DNA of 55,233 nt from an uncultured Oscillospiraceae bacterium (GTDB lineage: Bacteria > Bacillota > Clostridia > Oscillospirales > Acutalibacteraceae). Below are positions 32,912 through 42,831 of this stretch, one piece after another. The notes below the pieces were generated by a model that was given only the letters and a program-made list of their open reading frames with translations, did not search any database and was not told the DNA's origin. Made by a program: the position numbers and the translations under genes. Each line of letters begins with the position of its first letter. Positions within the stretch are counted from its first letter, which is position 1. Location of the stretch: contig CABSLQ010000011.1 of assembly GCA_902478605.1 (NCBI GenBank), positions 1-55,233 on the forward strand, in the 5' to 3' direction.

Positions 32912-33904
32912 ATGGCAATCACAATTAAAGATATTGCGGTGCAGACTGGTCTGGCAATATCGACCATATCCAAATATTTGAACGGGGGCAACGTGCTGCC
33001 GGAAAACCGGGAGAAAATCCAAAAGGTCATTGATGAGCTGGGCTTCAATGCCAACGCCTTCGCCCGCGGACTGAAAACCAACAAATCGCATTTGATCGGC
33101 CTGGTTCTGGATTCTTTGGAGGATGCCCTGCAGGCGCGCATGGTCTCTCTGATGGAAGAGGGATTCCGCCGGCACGGTTATGCCTGCCTGATATCGGCGG
33201 CCGGGGCGGATCCGCGTTCTCAGAAGAGCGTGGTGGAATTTTTCCTGGCGCAGAATGTGGATGGTATCGTTTTCCTGCCCATGATGGTCAACATGCAGGA
33301 TTTTGAAGGGTATATTGAAAAGGAGATTCCTGTCCTGGCACTGTTTGATAAGCCGGCCGAGGCGGAATGTGATTTTATTACGCTGGACGACTATGTCCCG
33401 GTGTTTTCCTCGGTCCGGCATTTAATTGGCAGCGGCCGCCGGCGGATTGCTCTGCTGATCGGCCGGGAGGAAGACGATACCACGGCGCAGATCCTGCGCG
33501 GATATCAGGATGCCTTAAAAAACGCCCATCTTCCGCAGGAGGAGGAACTGATATCCTACGGGGAACGCACAACGGAAAGCGGTTATGAGCGCACCCTGCA
33601 GCTGCTCGAACAGGGGGTAATGCCGGACGCGCTGCTGGCGGGGGATAATCTGATGACACTTGGCGCGGTGCTGGCGGTGCAGAGAAAACGGCTGTCGGTT
33701 CCGGAGGATCTGGCGGTGATCGGCTTTGACAACATTCTGCTGTCGCAAAGCCTGACGCCGCGTCTGAGCGTGATTGTGCATCCGGCGGAAAAGATGGCGG
33801 CACTGGCCGTTCAAACGCTGCTGGATAAGCTGTCGTCCTCCGGCTCCCGGTATAGCCAAAGTTTGCGCCTGCCCTCCGAATTTATGATGGGAGAGTCTAT
33901 CTGA
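32912..33904 (+). CDS. LacI-family transcriptional regulator
   Basis: A 330-residue regulator. An N-terminal helix-turn-helix (ITIKDIAVQTGLAISTISKY) is followed by a hinge (NANAFARGLKTNKSHLIG) and a periplasmic-binding-like effector domain (about 62-330, with DGIVFLP and DLAVIGFDN). It leads an operon with GH29, GH2 and two sulfatases, so its inducer is likely a sugar released from that glycan. It probably represses its own promoter region, where the palindrome at 32638-32652 is the best candidate site. GGGAGG lies 7 bases before the ATG. The effector-domain sequence gives no clue to the ligand. Confidence 0.92.
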   Translation: MAITIKDIAVQTGLAISTISKYLNGGNVLPENREKIQKVIDELGFNANAFARGLKTNKSHLIGLVLDSLEDALQARMVSLMEEGFRRHGYACLISAAGADPRSQKSVVEFFLAQNVDGIVFLPMMVNMQDFEGYIEKEIPVLALFDKPAEAECDFITLDDYVPVFSSVRHLIGSGRRRIALLIGREEDDTTAQILRGYQDALKNAHLPQEEELISYGERTTESGYERTLQLLEQGVMPDALLAGDNLMTLGAVLAVQRKRLSVPEDLAVIGFDNILLSQSLTPRLSVIVHPAEKMAALAVQTLLDKLSSSGSRYSQSLRLPSEFMMGESI

Positions 33905-33938
33905 ATTGTCTTTCCTGAGAAAAGAGAGGGAAGAATAT

Positions 33939-35960
33939 ATGGAACGGATTTCGCAGCAGGCGGTACGCCTGCAAACGGGTGAGAGCCGGGAGGCACGGCT
34001 ACAGAAAGCGGCGCAGGTGACGCCCGCGCCCCGGCAGCTGGCCTGGCAGCAGCTGGAGCTGACGGCCTTTATCCATTTTGGCATGAACACCTTTTCCGAT
34101 CGGGAATGGGGCGACGGGACCGAATCCCCTGCCCTTTTTCGCCCGGCTGAGCTGGATGCGGATCAGTGGGTCCGTGTTTTGCAGGGCGCCGGCTTCCGGG
34201 GGATGATCCTGACCTGCAAGCATCACGACGGCTTCTGTCTGTGGCCCTCCGCCCATACGGAGTATTCGGTGAAAAACGCCCCGTGGAAGGGCGGCCGGGG
34301 CGACGTGGTGAAGGAGATGGCGGATGCCTGCCGCCGCGCCGGCATGAAGTTCGGGGTGTATCTGTCCCCGTGGGATCGGCACGATCCCCGCTACGGCGAT
34401 TCGCCGGCCTACAATGCCTATTTCCTGGCGCAGCTGGAGGAACTGCTGACAAACTACGGGGATATTTTTGAGGTCTGGTTTGACGGTGCCTGTGCCGAGG
34501 GCCCCAACGGGAAGAAGCAGGAATACGACTGGGCGGCGTATTTTGCGCTGATCCGCCGCCTGCAGCCCGATGCGGTGATTTCCATTGAAGGGCCTGATGT
34601 CCGCTGGGTCGGGAACGAAGCGGGCCGCGGCCGGGAAAGCGAGTGGAGCGTGTACCCTTATGGACGGCTTGTCACCGCCGGCGATCAGGGATTTCTGGTA
34701 AGCGGAGAAGACTGCACCAAGCCGGATCTGGGCAGCGACGAGCTGTTGGCGGCGCTGGATCCCCGCTGGGAATACCTTTTCTGGTATCCTGCGCAGGTGG
34801 ATACCTCCATCCGGCCGGGCTGGTTTTACCATACCTGGGAGGATGAAAAGGTCAAGCCGCTGCATGAGCTGGTGCGGATTTATCAGCAGTCGGTGGGCAA
34901 CAATGCGCAGCTGCTGCTCAATATTCCGCCGGATACCCGCGGGAAAATCAGCGAGCCGGATATCCGGCGTCTGGAGGAATTCGGCCGGTATCGGCAGGCA
35001 GCCTACGGCGTTAATCTGGCGGCGGACGTGCCCATGGAGTCCCGGCGGGAAGCCGGACGGTACATAACCTCTCTGACGCTGCCTCAGCCGGCGGCGTGCA
35101 ACCAGGTGGTTCTCATGGAGGACATCACCCGGGGTCAGCACGTCGTTTCCTATGGGATACGGGCGTACCGGGACGGCGTGCCGGTATCCGAAACGGCCGG
35201 CCACACCGTCGGCTATAAAAGAATACAGCCGATTCCGGAGGCGGTGATCGATCGCCTGGAGGTGGAGGTAACCGCCTGCCGCGCGGAGCCGGTGTTCTCC
35301 TTTATCGGCCTGTACCGGGCCCCCGTAGTGGCGCAGCCGCCGGCTATCCGCCGCAATCAGGCGGGGACGGTCACGATAACCGCCGGAGACGGGGCGCAGA
35401 TCGACTGGCGGGAGAACGGCGGCGCATGGCAGCCGTATGCAGGCCCCTTCTCCTTCCAGCGAAGCGGCCGCCTGCAGGCCCGGGCGGTTTACGATGCCCC
35501 TCATCTGTTCGGGGAAAACGGTCCGGTCACCGAAGCGGTGCTGGGCCTGCCGAAAACCGGCTGGCGGGTTGTGTCCTGTACCGGCCGGGCGGTCGGCGGC
35601 GGAGGCAGCGCGGACGACTTGGCCGACGACGACCGGCCCTATGTGGTGTTTGAAGGCGCACTGCCTATGGAGGTGACCATCGACATGGGAACGGTGCAGA
35701 CGGTGCACGGCTTCACTTGTCTCCCGGTGGACAATATATTCGATTTTTGTACCAATCTGTATGCGTACCGGCTCGAGGTGAGCGCGGACGGCGAGACTTA
35801 CGTCACGGCGGCGGAAGGGAAGTTCGATAACCTGCGCAACAACCCGCTGCTTCAGGTCGTGGAATTCGGCAGAGAATACGCGGCCCGCTATATCCGTTTC
35901 ACCGCTGTCAGCGGCTTTGAAACGCAGCGGGTCGGCATCGGCAAGATTTCCCTGCTGTAA
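33939..35960 (+). CDS. GH29 alpha-L-fucosidase with C-terminal discoidin-like domain
   Basis: A 673-residue protein. The GH29 barrel occupies about 25-360, with FIHFGMNTF, CKHHDGFCLWPS and YLSPWDRH. The nucleophile is Asp182 in VWFDGA. A beta region follows, and the end (about 540-673) resembles an F5/8C discoidin domain, with VTIDMGTVQTVHGF and ARYIRFTAVSG. It removes alpha-linked fucose with retention. There is no signal peptide, so it should act in the cytoplasm. The ATG at 33939 has GAGAGGGA about 7 bases upstream and replaces the longer frame from 33906. It is second in the LacI-led operon. Confidence 0.92.
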   Translation: MERISQQAVRLQTGESREARLQKAAQVTPAPRQLAWQQLELTAFIHFGMNTFSDREWGDGTESPALFRPAELDADQWVRVLQGAGFRGMILTCKHHDGFCLWPSAHTEYSVKNAPWKGGRGDVVKEMADACRRAGMKFGVYLSPWDRHDPRYGDSPAYNAYFLAQLEELLTNYGDIFEVWFDGACAEGPNGKKQEYDWAAYFALIRRLQPDAVISIEGPDVRWVGNEAGRGRESEWSVYPYGRLVTAGDQGFLVSGEDCTKPDLGSDELLAALDPRWEYLFWYPAQVDTSIRPGWFYHTWEDEKVKPLHELVRIYQQSVGNNAQLLLNIPPDTRGKISEPDIRRLEEFGRYRQAAYGVNLAADVPMESRREAGRYITSLTLPQPAACNQVVLMEDITRGQHVVSYGIRAYRDGVPVSETAGHTVGYKRIQPIPEAVIDRLEVEVTACRAEPVFSFIGLYRAPVVAQPPAIRRNQAGTVTITAGDGAQIDWRENGGAWQPYAGPFSFQRSGRLQARAVYDAPHLFGENGPVTEAVLGLPKTGWRVVSCTGRAVGGGGSADDLADDDRPYVVFEGALPMEVTIDMGTVQTVHGFTCLPVDNIFDFCTNLYAYRLEVSADGETYVTAAEGKFDNLRNNPLLQVVEFGREYAARYIRFTAVSGFETQRVGIGKISLL

Positions 35961-36007
35961 GCGGGACGAAAAGACGGTGGAACCGGCAACAAAGGAGGAA
36001 AACAGCC

Positions 36008-39000
36008 ATGGATGTGGAGGAGATTCTGCAAAACCCGGAAATCGTACAGATTCACCGGGAACCGGCGCGCGCCTATTACATACCCTTTCAGGACAAGGAA
36101 AACGCGCTGCGCATGGAAAAAGAGGAATCGGTGAATTATACGCCGCTGGGCGGCGACTGGGCGTTCGCCTATTTTTCCCGTTCCTATGATGTGGACGACG
36201 ACGTGTTTCAGGCGGATTATGACGTCAGCGGCTGGGATACCATCCCGGTGCCGTCCAACTGGCAGATGCATGGGTATGATATCCCGCATTACACCAACGT
36301 GAACTATATCATCCCCATCGATCCTCCTTATGTGCCGGATGAGAACCCCTGCGGGATCTATGCCAAAACCATGAATATCCCCGGCATCTGGAAGGATAAG
36401 CGGATATACCTCAACTTCGACGGCATCAACTCCTGCGGCTTTGTGTGGGTGAACGGGAAGTTCGTGGGATACACCAACGGATCGCGGTGCGCTTCGGAAT
36501 TCGAGATCACCTCCTATGTTCACGTGGGGGAGAACCGCCTGACGGTTCAGGTCTTCAAGTGGTGCAGCGGCACCTATCTGGAGGCGCAGGACAGCTACCG
36601 CCTGTCGGGAATTTTCCGGGATGTGTACCTGCTGGCCCGGGAACCGGAGCATATTCGGGACGTGTTTATCCGCGCCCGCCTGGACGAATCCTACACGACG
36701 GCGCAGACGGAAATCGACCTGTCCTTTTCCGGCAGCGGCGGCGAAGTGGAGCTGGAAATCTATTCCCCGGCGGGCGAATCGGTGTTCTGCATGCAGGAGG
36801 AAGGGGAGAAGCTGCGCTTTTCGCTGCCGGATGTGGCGCTGTGGACGGATGAAACGCCGCGGCTGTATACCTTCCTGTTCCGGTACGGGACGGAGCACAT
36901 TGCCATCCCCTTCGGCTTCCGGCAGATAGCCTTCAGCGAAAAAGGGGAATTGCTGGTCAACGGCGTGCCGGTCAAGCTCAAGGGCGTCAACCGGCATGAC
37001 ACCCATCCGGATTTCGGACAGTACTGCCCCTATGAGCATATGGAGCAGGATATCCGCATGATGAAGCAGCATAACCTCAACTGCATCCGTACCTCCCACT
37101 ACCCCAATGCGGCGGATTTCCCGGGCCTGTGCGACCGGTACGGCCTGTACCTGGTCGAAGAGGCGGATCTGGAATGCCACGGCATGATCTGGGCCGAGGA
37201 TCACAACCAGCTCAATAACGATCCGCGGTGGGAGACTGCGTACCTAGACCGGGTTTCCCGCATGGTGGAACGGGATAAAAATCACCCCTCCATCCTTATG
37301 TGGAGTATCGGCAACGAATCCGGGATCGGGCGCAACCACGAGCGCAATGCCCAGTGGGTGCGCCGGCGGGACGACACCAGGCTGATCCATTACGAGACGG
37401 AATCCTACCTGCGGGAAGCGGGCGCTTTCCATCTGGTCGGCGGCGGCCAGGGCGAGGTGGGGGACTTTACCAGCCGCATGTATATGGAGCCGGAGCAGCT
37501 GGAGGAATACGGCCGATCCGGCAATCCCCGCCCGCTGTTTTTGTGCGAATACTGCCATTCCATGGGACTCGGGCCCGGCGACGTGGCCGATTACTGGGAG
37601 ATTTTCTATCGGTATCCCAATCTCATGGGCGGCGCGGTCTGGGAATGGTGCGATCACAGCGTCCGGCAGTACGATGAAAACGGCCGCTCCTTCTTTGTCT
37701 ACGGCGGCTATTTCGGCGAGTACCCGCATGACGACAATTTCTGTGCCGACGGCCTTGTTTCGCCCGACCGGGTTCCCTCCTCCGGCCTGCTGGAAGTGAA
37801 AAAGGCCTGCCAGCCGGTCACGGTCGAGGCGGTGGATTTGGAAAACCGCCGTCTGCGGATCGTCAACCGCTACAGCTTTATCGATTTATCCCACCTGGCG
37901 CTGCTGTGGAAGGTGACGCGCAACGGCGTCCAGGTGGCGGCGGGGGAATGCTACGATCTGGAGGTCCCGCCGCGGGAAAGCCGGGAGCTTGTGCTGGATT
38001 ATGCCATTCCGGACATCGACACCGGCGAGTACCATCTGGAGCTGCGGTTTCTCCTGCGCACCGACACCGCCTATGCCGCGCGCAGTTATGAGGTCGCCTT
38101 TGAGCAGTTTGCCCTGCCGGTTATGGTGACCCGCCGGCCGCGGGTAGCGCTCAGCAAATACGACGCGCTGACCTGCACGGAGGACAAGCGGAGCTTTACC
38201 ATCGCGGGCAGTGACTTCGCGTACCGGATCGACAAGGGCTGCGGGATGCTGTCCGGCATCTTCGCCAAGGGGCGGGAGTATCTGGACGGCCGGACCCGCC
38301 TGTCGCTCTGGCGCGCACCGATCGACAACGACCGCAATATCATCGGCGCCTGGAAAGCGGAGGGCTATAACACGGCCGGTGTCAAGGTCTACAAGACGGA
38401 GCTGAGCCGCAACGCTGCCGCCGAGGTGGCGGTGCGCGTTACCTTCTCCATGGCCGGCGTCAGCTATATGCCGATCTTGAACGGCGTGCTGGAATACTGG
38501 GTGACCAGCGACGGACTGCTGACCGTCCGCGTGAGCGTCAACGTGCGGGAAACCGCCATGCCTCTGCCGCGCTTCGGCATGGAATTTGTCCTGCCGCGGG
38601 GCAGTGAGCAGCTGGAATATTTCGGCAAAGGCGAGCATGAAAATTATCAGGACATGTGCCGCAGCGCGCGGGTGGGACTGTACAAGTCCACGGTAAGCGG
38701 GCAGTATTTCCCGTATATCCGTCCGCAGGAAACCGGCAACCACACGGCGGTGCGCTGGCTGCGCGTGACCAACAAGGTCGGCTGCGGCCTTCAGTTCAGC
38801 GGGCAGCCCACCTTCAACTTCAGTGCCCTGCATTTCACGGCGGCCGATCTGGAAAAGGCGCTGTATACCTGCGATCTGACGCCGCGGGAGGAGACGATTG
38901 TGCGGATCGATTATCAGCAGAACGGCGTCGGCTCCGCCAGCTGCGGGGTCAAGCTGGCGGAAAAATACCAGTTCCGGGAAAAATACTTCGATTTTGAATT

Positions 39001-39019
39001 CAACATCAAGCCTCTGTAA
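36008..39019 (+). CDS. LacZ-type GH2 beta-galactosidase
   Basis: A 1003-residue protein of full LacZ length. The opening reads HREPARAYYIPF, followed by the sugar-binding domain (about 45-215), immunoglobulin-like domain, TIM barrel (about 300-600), a linker domain and the beta-galactosidase small-chain domain (about 725-1000). The acid/base is Glu437 in SIGNESG and the nucleophile is Glu514 in LCEYCHSMG. It should cleave terminal beta-galactose from oligosaccharides in the cytoplasm. AAAGGAGG lies 8 bases before the ATG. Together with fucosidase and sulfatases it fits breakdown of fucosylated, sulfated galactosides. Confidence 0.92.
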   Translation: MDVEEILQNPEIVQIHREPARAYYIPFQDKENALRMEKEESVNYTPLGGDWAFAYFSRSYDVDDDVFQADYDVSGWDTIPVPSNWQMHGYDIPHYTNVNYIIPIDPPYVPDENPCGIYAKTMNIPGIWKDKRIYLNFDGINSCGFVWVNGKFVGYTNGSRCASEFEITSYVHVGENRLTVQVFKWCSGTYLEAQDSYRLSGIFRDVYLLAREPEHIRDVFIRARLDESYTTAQTEIDLSFSGSGGEVELEIYSPAGESVFCMQEEGEKLRFSLPDVALWTDETPRLYTFLFRYGTEHIAIPFGFRQIAFSEKGELLVNGVPVKLKGVNRHDTHPDFGQYCPYEHMEQDIRMMKQHNLNCIRTSHYPNAADFPGLCDRYGLYLVEEADLECHGMIWAEDHNQLNNDPRWETAYLDRVSRMVERDKNHPSILMWSIGNESGIGRNHERNAQWVRRRDDTRLIHYETESYLREAGAFHLVGGGQGEVGDFTSRMYMEPEQLEEYGRSGNPRPLFLCEYCHSMGLGPGDVADYWEIFYRYPNLMGGAVWEWCDHSVRQYDENGRSFFVYGGYFGEYPHDDNFCADGLVSPDRVPSSGLLEVKKACQPVTVEAVDLENRRLRIVNRYSFIDLSHLALLWKVTRNGVQVAAGECYDLEVPPRESRELVLDYAIPDIDTGEYHLELRFLLRTDTAYAARSYEVAFEQFALPVMVTRRPRVALSKYDALTCTEDKRSFTIAGSDFAYRIDKGCGMLSGIFAKGREYLDGRTRLSLWRAPIDNDRNIIGAWKAEGYNTAGVKVYKTELSRNAAAEVAVRVTFSMAGVSYMPILNGVLEYWVTSDGLLTVRVSVNVRETAMPLPRFGMEFVLPRGSEQLEYFGKGEHENYQDMCRSARVGLYKSTVSGQYFPYIRPQETGNHTAVRWLRVTNKVGCGLQFSGQPTFNFSALHFTAADLEKALYTCDLTPREETIVRIDYQQNGVGSASCGVKLAEKYQFREKYFDFEFNIKPL

Positions 39020-39051
39020 GCGGGGGCTTGCTGCCAAAACGGAGGATGAAC

Positions 39052-40542
39052 ATGGACAAACGGCCAAATATTGTCTTCCTTTTATCGGATGATCACGGAT
39101 ACTGGGGCATGGGCTGCGCCGGCAACGCGGAGATACAGACCCCGCATTTGGATCGGCTGGCCCGGGAGGGCACGCGGTTTGAAAACGCCTTCTGCGCGTC
39201 CCCTGTCTGTTCGCCGGCGCGCATGTCGATCTTCACCGGCAAAATTCCCTCCCGGCACGGCGTCCATGACTGGCTGGCCAAGGGGCATCTGGACGAGGAG
39301 GTGCTTTCCGCGGAGCTGCGCGATGCCTTCCGTGAGCCGAACCCTGCGTGGGAATATGTCTGGCCGAAGAACCAGCTGCAGGGCGATCGCGCCATCCGTT
39401 TCCTGGACGGGCACGACACCTTTACCCGCCATCTGGCGGACAGCGGCTATACCTGCGGAATTTCCGGCAAATGGCATATGGGGGACAGCTATACCCCGCA
39501 GGCCGGGTTCACCTACTGGAAGACCGTGGCGATGGGCGGCGAAAACTATTATTATCCCGTGGTGCTGGAAGGGGACGAGATGGTTCTCAAACGGGGCCAG
39601 TATGTCACCGACATCATCACCGACAACGCCCTGCGCTTTTTGGAGGAGCAAAAGGGGAAGGACACCCCCTTCTATCTGAGCGTGCATTATACCGCGCCCC
39701 ACGCCCCCTGGCAGCGGGAACACCATCCGGCGGCATACTACGATCGGTACGAGGACTGCCCCTTTGCGTCGGTGCCCGATGTGCCGCCTCATCCCTGGAG
39801 CGATCTGAAGGATAAGACGCCCGCGGAAATGGCCGCGCTGCGCCGCACGTATCTGCAGGGGTATTTTGCCGCGATCACGGCGATGGACGCGGGTATCGGG
39901 CGGATTCTCGCCGCGCTGGAAGAGGCCGGCCTGCAGGAAAACACGCTGATACTGTTCAGCGGGGACAACGGGATGAGCATGGGGCATCACGGCATCTTCG
40001 GCAAGGGCAACGGCACCTTCCCCATGAATATGTACGATACGGCGGTCAAGGTCCCCCTGATCGGGAGCCAGCCGGGCCGGGTCGCGCAGAACGTCTGCCG
40101 GGAGGAGCTGGTCAGCCATTACGACCTGTTCCCCACGATTCTGGAATGGGCAGGCGTCCCGTACGAGCCCGATCCGGCCCTTCCCGGCCGCAGCTTCGTC
40201 CCTCTGCTGAAGGGGGAGACGACCGCCGCCCGGGAGGATGTCGTGGTGTTTGACGAATACGGCCCGGTGCGGATGATCCGTACCCGGGAATGGAAATACG
40301 TCCACCGCTATCCCTACGGTCCCCATGAGCTGTACGATCTGCGGCGGGATCCGGGGGAGGAACACAATTGCATCGACGAGCCGTCTGCGCAGTCGGTCCG
40401 CGAGGAGCTGCTGGATCGGCTGACACGCTGGTATTTGCAGTATGCCGACCCGGCCTGTGACGGCAGGGGAGAAGCGGTGCACGGCATCGGGCAGATCGGC
40501 CGGGCCGGCGCAGCCGCTGGCGGCAAGCCCGCCTTCCGCTGA
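39052..40542 (+). CDS. type I sulfatase (formylglycine-dependent)
   Basis: A 496-residue member of the alkaline-phosphatase-like superfamily. The formylglycine box C-x-P-x-R is CSPAR, with Cys53 as the residue to be converted. Metal ligands begin with LLSDDHG (DD) and continue with FSGDNGMSMGHHG. The C-terminus (EWKYVHRYPYGPHELYDL) is typical of sulfatases. It removes sulfate esters from sugars. There is no signal peptide. A cysteine-type sulfatase in an anaerobe needs an anSME radical-SAM maturase, which is not in the window. The ATG at 39052 has GGAGG 6 bases upstream; 39046 abuts that site. Confidence 0.93.
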   Translation: MDKRPNIVFLLSDDHGYWGMGCAGNAEIQTPHLDRLAREGTRFENAFCASPVCSPARMSIFTGKIPSRHGVHDWLAKGHLDEEVLSAELRDAFREPNPAWEYVWPKNQLQGDRAIRFLDGHDTFTRHLADSGYTCGISGKWHMGDSYTPQAGFTYWKTVAMGGENYYYPVVLEGDEMVLKRGQYVTDIITDNALRFLEEQKGKDTPFYLSVHYTAPHAPWQREHHPAAYYDRYEDCPFASVPDVPPHPWSDLKDKTPAEMAALRRTYLQGYFAAITAMDAGIGRILAALEEAGLQENTLILFSGDNGMSMGHHGIFGKGNGTFPMNMYDTAVKVPLIGSQPGRVAQNVCREELVSHYDLFPTILEWAGVPYEPDPALPGRSFVPLLKGETTAAREDVVVFDEYGPVRMIRTREWKYVHRYPYGPHELYDLRRDPGEEHNCIDEPSAQSVREELLDRLTRWYLQYADPACDGRGEAVHGIGQIGRAGAAAGGKPAFR

Positions 40543-40588
40543 ACGCACCCCTTCTTCTGGAAGGGGATGAAGAAGGGAGAACACGGCG

Positions 40589-42046
40589 ATGAAGGTACTG
40601 TTCATCGATATTGATACGTTGCGGCCCGATCATATGGGCTGCTACGGCTACCCCCGCCATACCACCCCGCACATGGACAAGGTCGCTGCGGACGGCCTGC
40701 GGTTCGATCGATACTATTGCTCGGACGCCCCCTGCCTGCCCTCCCGTGCTGCGCTGGTATCCGGCCGGTTCGGCATCCACACCGGGGCGGTGGGGCACAG
40801 CGGCACCAACGCGGACCGGCGGCTGACCGGCCGGTCGCGCGGCTTTTCCGATCAGGCGGATAATTTTAATTTTCATCACCTTTTTCGCCGTGCCGGGATG
40901 TTTACCGCGTCCATCAGCACCTTCCCGGAACGGCACTCCTCCTGGTGGTTCAACGCCGGCTTCAACGAGACGTACAACGTAGGCGGCCGGGGCGGCGAGT
41001 CGGGCGAGGAGGTCCTGCCGATTGCCATGGACTGGCTGGATCGGCACAGCGACAGGCCGGACTGGTTCCTGCATCTCCACCTTTGGGACCCCCATACCCC
41101 CTACCGCGCACCGGAAAGCTTCGGCAACCCCTTCGCGCAGGAGCCGCTTTGCACCTTTGTGGACGAGGAGGTGCTCCGGCAGCATCTCCGGCACGTGGGG
41201 CCGCACGGTCTCAACGAGTTCAACATGTACGACGACCAGGAGTACCCGCAGTACCCCCGTTATCCCGGCAAGGCCACGGATATGGCGGGGCTGCGAAAAA
41301 TTTTGGACGGCTACGACTGCGGCATTGCCTATGCCGATTACATTGTCGGGCAGCTTCTCGATGAGCTGCGCCGCCGCGGCTGGTATGAGGATATGGCGAT
41401 CTTCATCACCTCCGACCACGGGGAGAACATGGGCGAGTTCGGCATTTACGGGGAGCACGCCACGGCGGATCATCCCACCTGCCATATTCCCATGATCATC
41501 AAGTGGCCGGGCGGCCCGCGGGGCGCGGTGGACGATGGCCTTCATTACAGCCTGGACCTGGTGCCGACGATGGCCGAGCTGCTGGGGCTTCCGCGCTGGG
41601 AAAAATGGGACGGGCAGAGCTTTGCTGCCGCCCTCACCGGCGGGGAAGGGACAGGGCGGCCCTTCCTGGTCCTTTCGCAGATGGCCCATGTGTGCCAGCG
41701 ATCCGTACGCATGGACGACTGGCTGTATATCCGCACCTATCATGACGGGTACCATCTTTTTGATCGGGAGATGCTGTTCAACCTGCGGGAAGATCCCTAT
41801 GAGCAGCGGGACGTCAAGGACGACTATCCTGCTGTGGTGGATCGGCTGGCCCGGGTTCTGCTGGACTGGGTGGACGAGCAGATGCTGCGTTCGGATGCCG
41901 CGTCCGATCCGCTCTGGGAGGTCATGAAGGAGGGCGGCCCCTCCCATACCCGCGGCTTTCTGCCGGCCTATCTCCGGCGGCTGGAGGCGACGGGCAGGGC
42001 CGAGGGGGCCCAGGAGCTGCGCCGGCGGCACCCGGACGCCATGTAG
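40589..42046 (+). CDS. type I sulfatase (formylglycine-dependent), second
   Basis: A 485-residue sulfatase distinct from its neighbour. The metal site opens with FIDIDTLRPDHMGC, the formylglycine box is CLPSR (Cys49), and a later metal motif is FITSDHGENMGEFG. The C-terminal half contains LDLVPTMAELLGL and FNLREDPYEQRDV, normal for the family. The different active-site surroundings suggest a different sulfated position from the first sulfatase. GAAGGGAG lies about 9 bases before the ATG. It is the last gene of the operon; a terminator follows at 42238. Confidence 0.93.
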   Translation: MKVLFIDIDTLRPDHMGCYGYPRHTTPHMDKVAADGLRFDRYYCSDAPCLPSRAALVSGRFGIHTGAVGHSGTNADRRLTGRSRGFSDQADNFNFHHLFRRAGMFTASISTFPERHSSWWFNAGFNETYNVGGRGGESGEEVLPIAMDWLDRHSDRPDWFLHLHLWDPHTPYRAPESFGNPFAQEPLCTFVDEEVLRQHLRHVGPHGLNEFNMYDDQEYPQYPRYPGKATDMAGLRKILDGYDCGIAYADYIVGQLLDELRRRGWYEDMAIFITSDHGENMGEFGIYGEHATADHPTCHIPMIIKWPGGPRGAVDDGLHYSLDLVPTMAELLGLPRWEKWDGQSFAAALTGGEGTGRPFLVLSQMAHVCQRSVRMDDWLYIRTYHDGYHLFDREMLFNLREDPYEQRDVKDDYPAVVDRLARVLLDWVDEQMLRSDAASDPLWEVMKEGGPSHTRGFLPAYLRRLEATGRAEGAQELRRRHPDAM

Positions 42047-42126
42047 TCGGGCGCGAAGAAGGAATACCTATGAGGCTCTCGTCGGGGGGCTGGACGTTTC
42101 GATGGAATGGTTGCTCACGGGTACAT

Positions 42127-42154
42127 AAAAAAGGGCCGTCCAAATGGACAGCCC
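42127..42154 (-). terminator. minus-strand terminator
   Basis: On the minus strand GGGCTGTCC, loop ATTT and GGACGGCCC (one T-G pair) are followed by six T. It would end transcripts from the zinc-ribbon gene at 42344-42724, after about 190 untranslated bases. Confidence 0.65.
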
Positions 42155-42237
42155 CATATTGGTGACGCTCTGCAGCAGCGATTCCGGCCGGTTTTTATTG
42201 TGCGGCCCGGCCGCAGAAGGGAGGGTCCCGGTAGAAG

Positions 42238-42270
42238 ACGGTTCGCGCGGCGGCGCGGGCCGTTTTTCTT
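42238..42270 (+). terminator. terminator of the sulfatase operon
   Basis: An 11-bp stem with two G-T pairs (42238-42248 and 42253-42263) and a 4-base loop, followed by TTTTTCTT. It lies about 190 bases after the sulfatase stop. Between 42047 and 42343 I see no gene, only this hairpin, the minus-strand terminator and smaller stems. Confidence 0.65.
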
Positions 42271-42343
42271 TGGTTCGATAAGCCGCCGTGCCGTCCTTCC
42301 GGCCGCGGGCGTCCCGAATCCGTCCGCACGGGAGCACGCAGTT

Positions 42344-42724
42344 TTACAGCGACAGCGTGTTGTATTGTTCGTCTTCATCCGGTGTTTGGTCATCGATATG
42401 TGCCGGCGTGAAATGGCATTTTTCACACTGCGATGTATACAGGTTATCGCTTCTGCAAATCGGGCATTGCCATGAACCGTTCATGGCCCGTATGGTGATG
42501 TGCGCATACCGCTTCATGGCGTTGGCCCTTGTAATTTTCCCGACAATAAACAGTATGAGGCCGATGACGAAGAACAATATAAACCCCAGGGATTGCGAAA
42601 GCAGCCGTTGGGGCGTTATGTAACCGGGGCTCCCAGCCATGGCGGCCCCGAAAAAAGAGCCTGCCGTGCGGGCCAGCAGCGTACCGCCGGAAAAGATCAT
42701 GAGCCACATACCGGCCTTTTTCAT
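42344..42724 (-). CDS. small membrane protein with C-terminal zinc ribbon
   Basis: A 126-residue protein with two hydrophobic segments (about 5-25 and 43-62), followed by a short domain with four cysteines in CPICRSDNLYTSQCEKC, a zinc-ribbon arrangement. The tail is acidic. No family name can be given with confidence. The ATG at 42724 has GAGGAGG 7 bases upstream. It lies on the minus strand downstream of the PH-domain gene but has its own space and its own terminator, so it may be a separate unit. Confidence 0.7.
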   Translation of the reverse strand: MKKAGMWLMIFSGGTLLARTAGSFFGAAMAGSPGYITPQRLLSQSLGFILFFVIGLILFIVGKITRANAMKRYAHITIRAMNGSWQCPICRSDNLYTSQCEKCHFTPAHIDDQTPDEDEQYNTLSL

Positions 42725-42831
42725 GGTATTCCTCCTCAAGATGAACCGAACCGGCGGAATCCCTCCGTTTTTGGAAGGCCCCGGGAACCGGCGCCGTGCG
42801 CCATGCGGGATAGCCGCCCCTCGGTCGTGCC

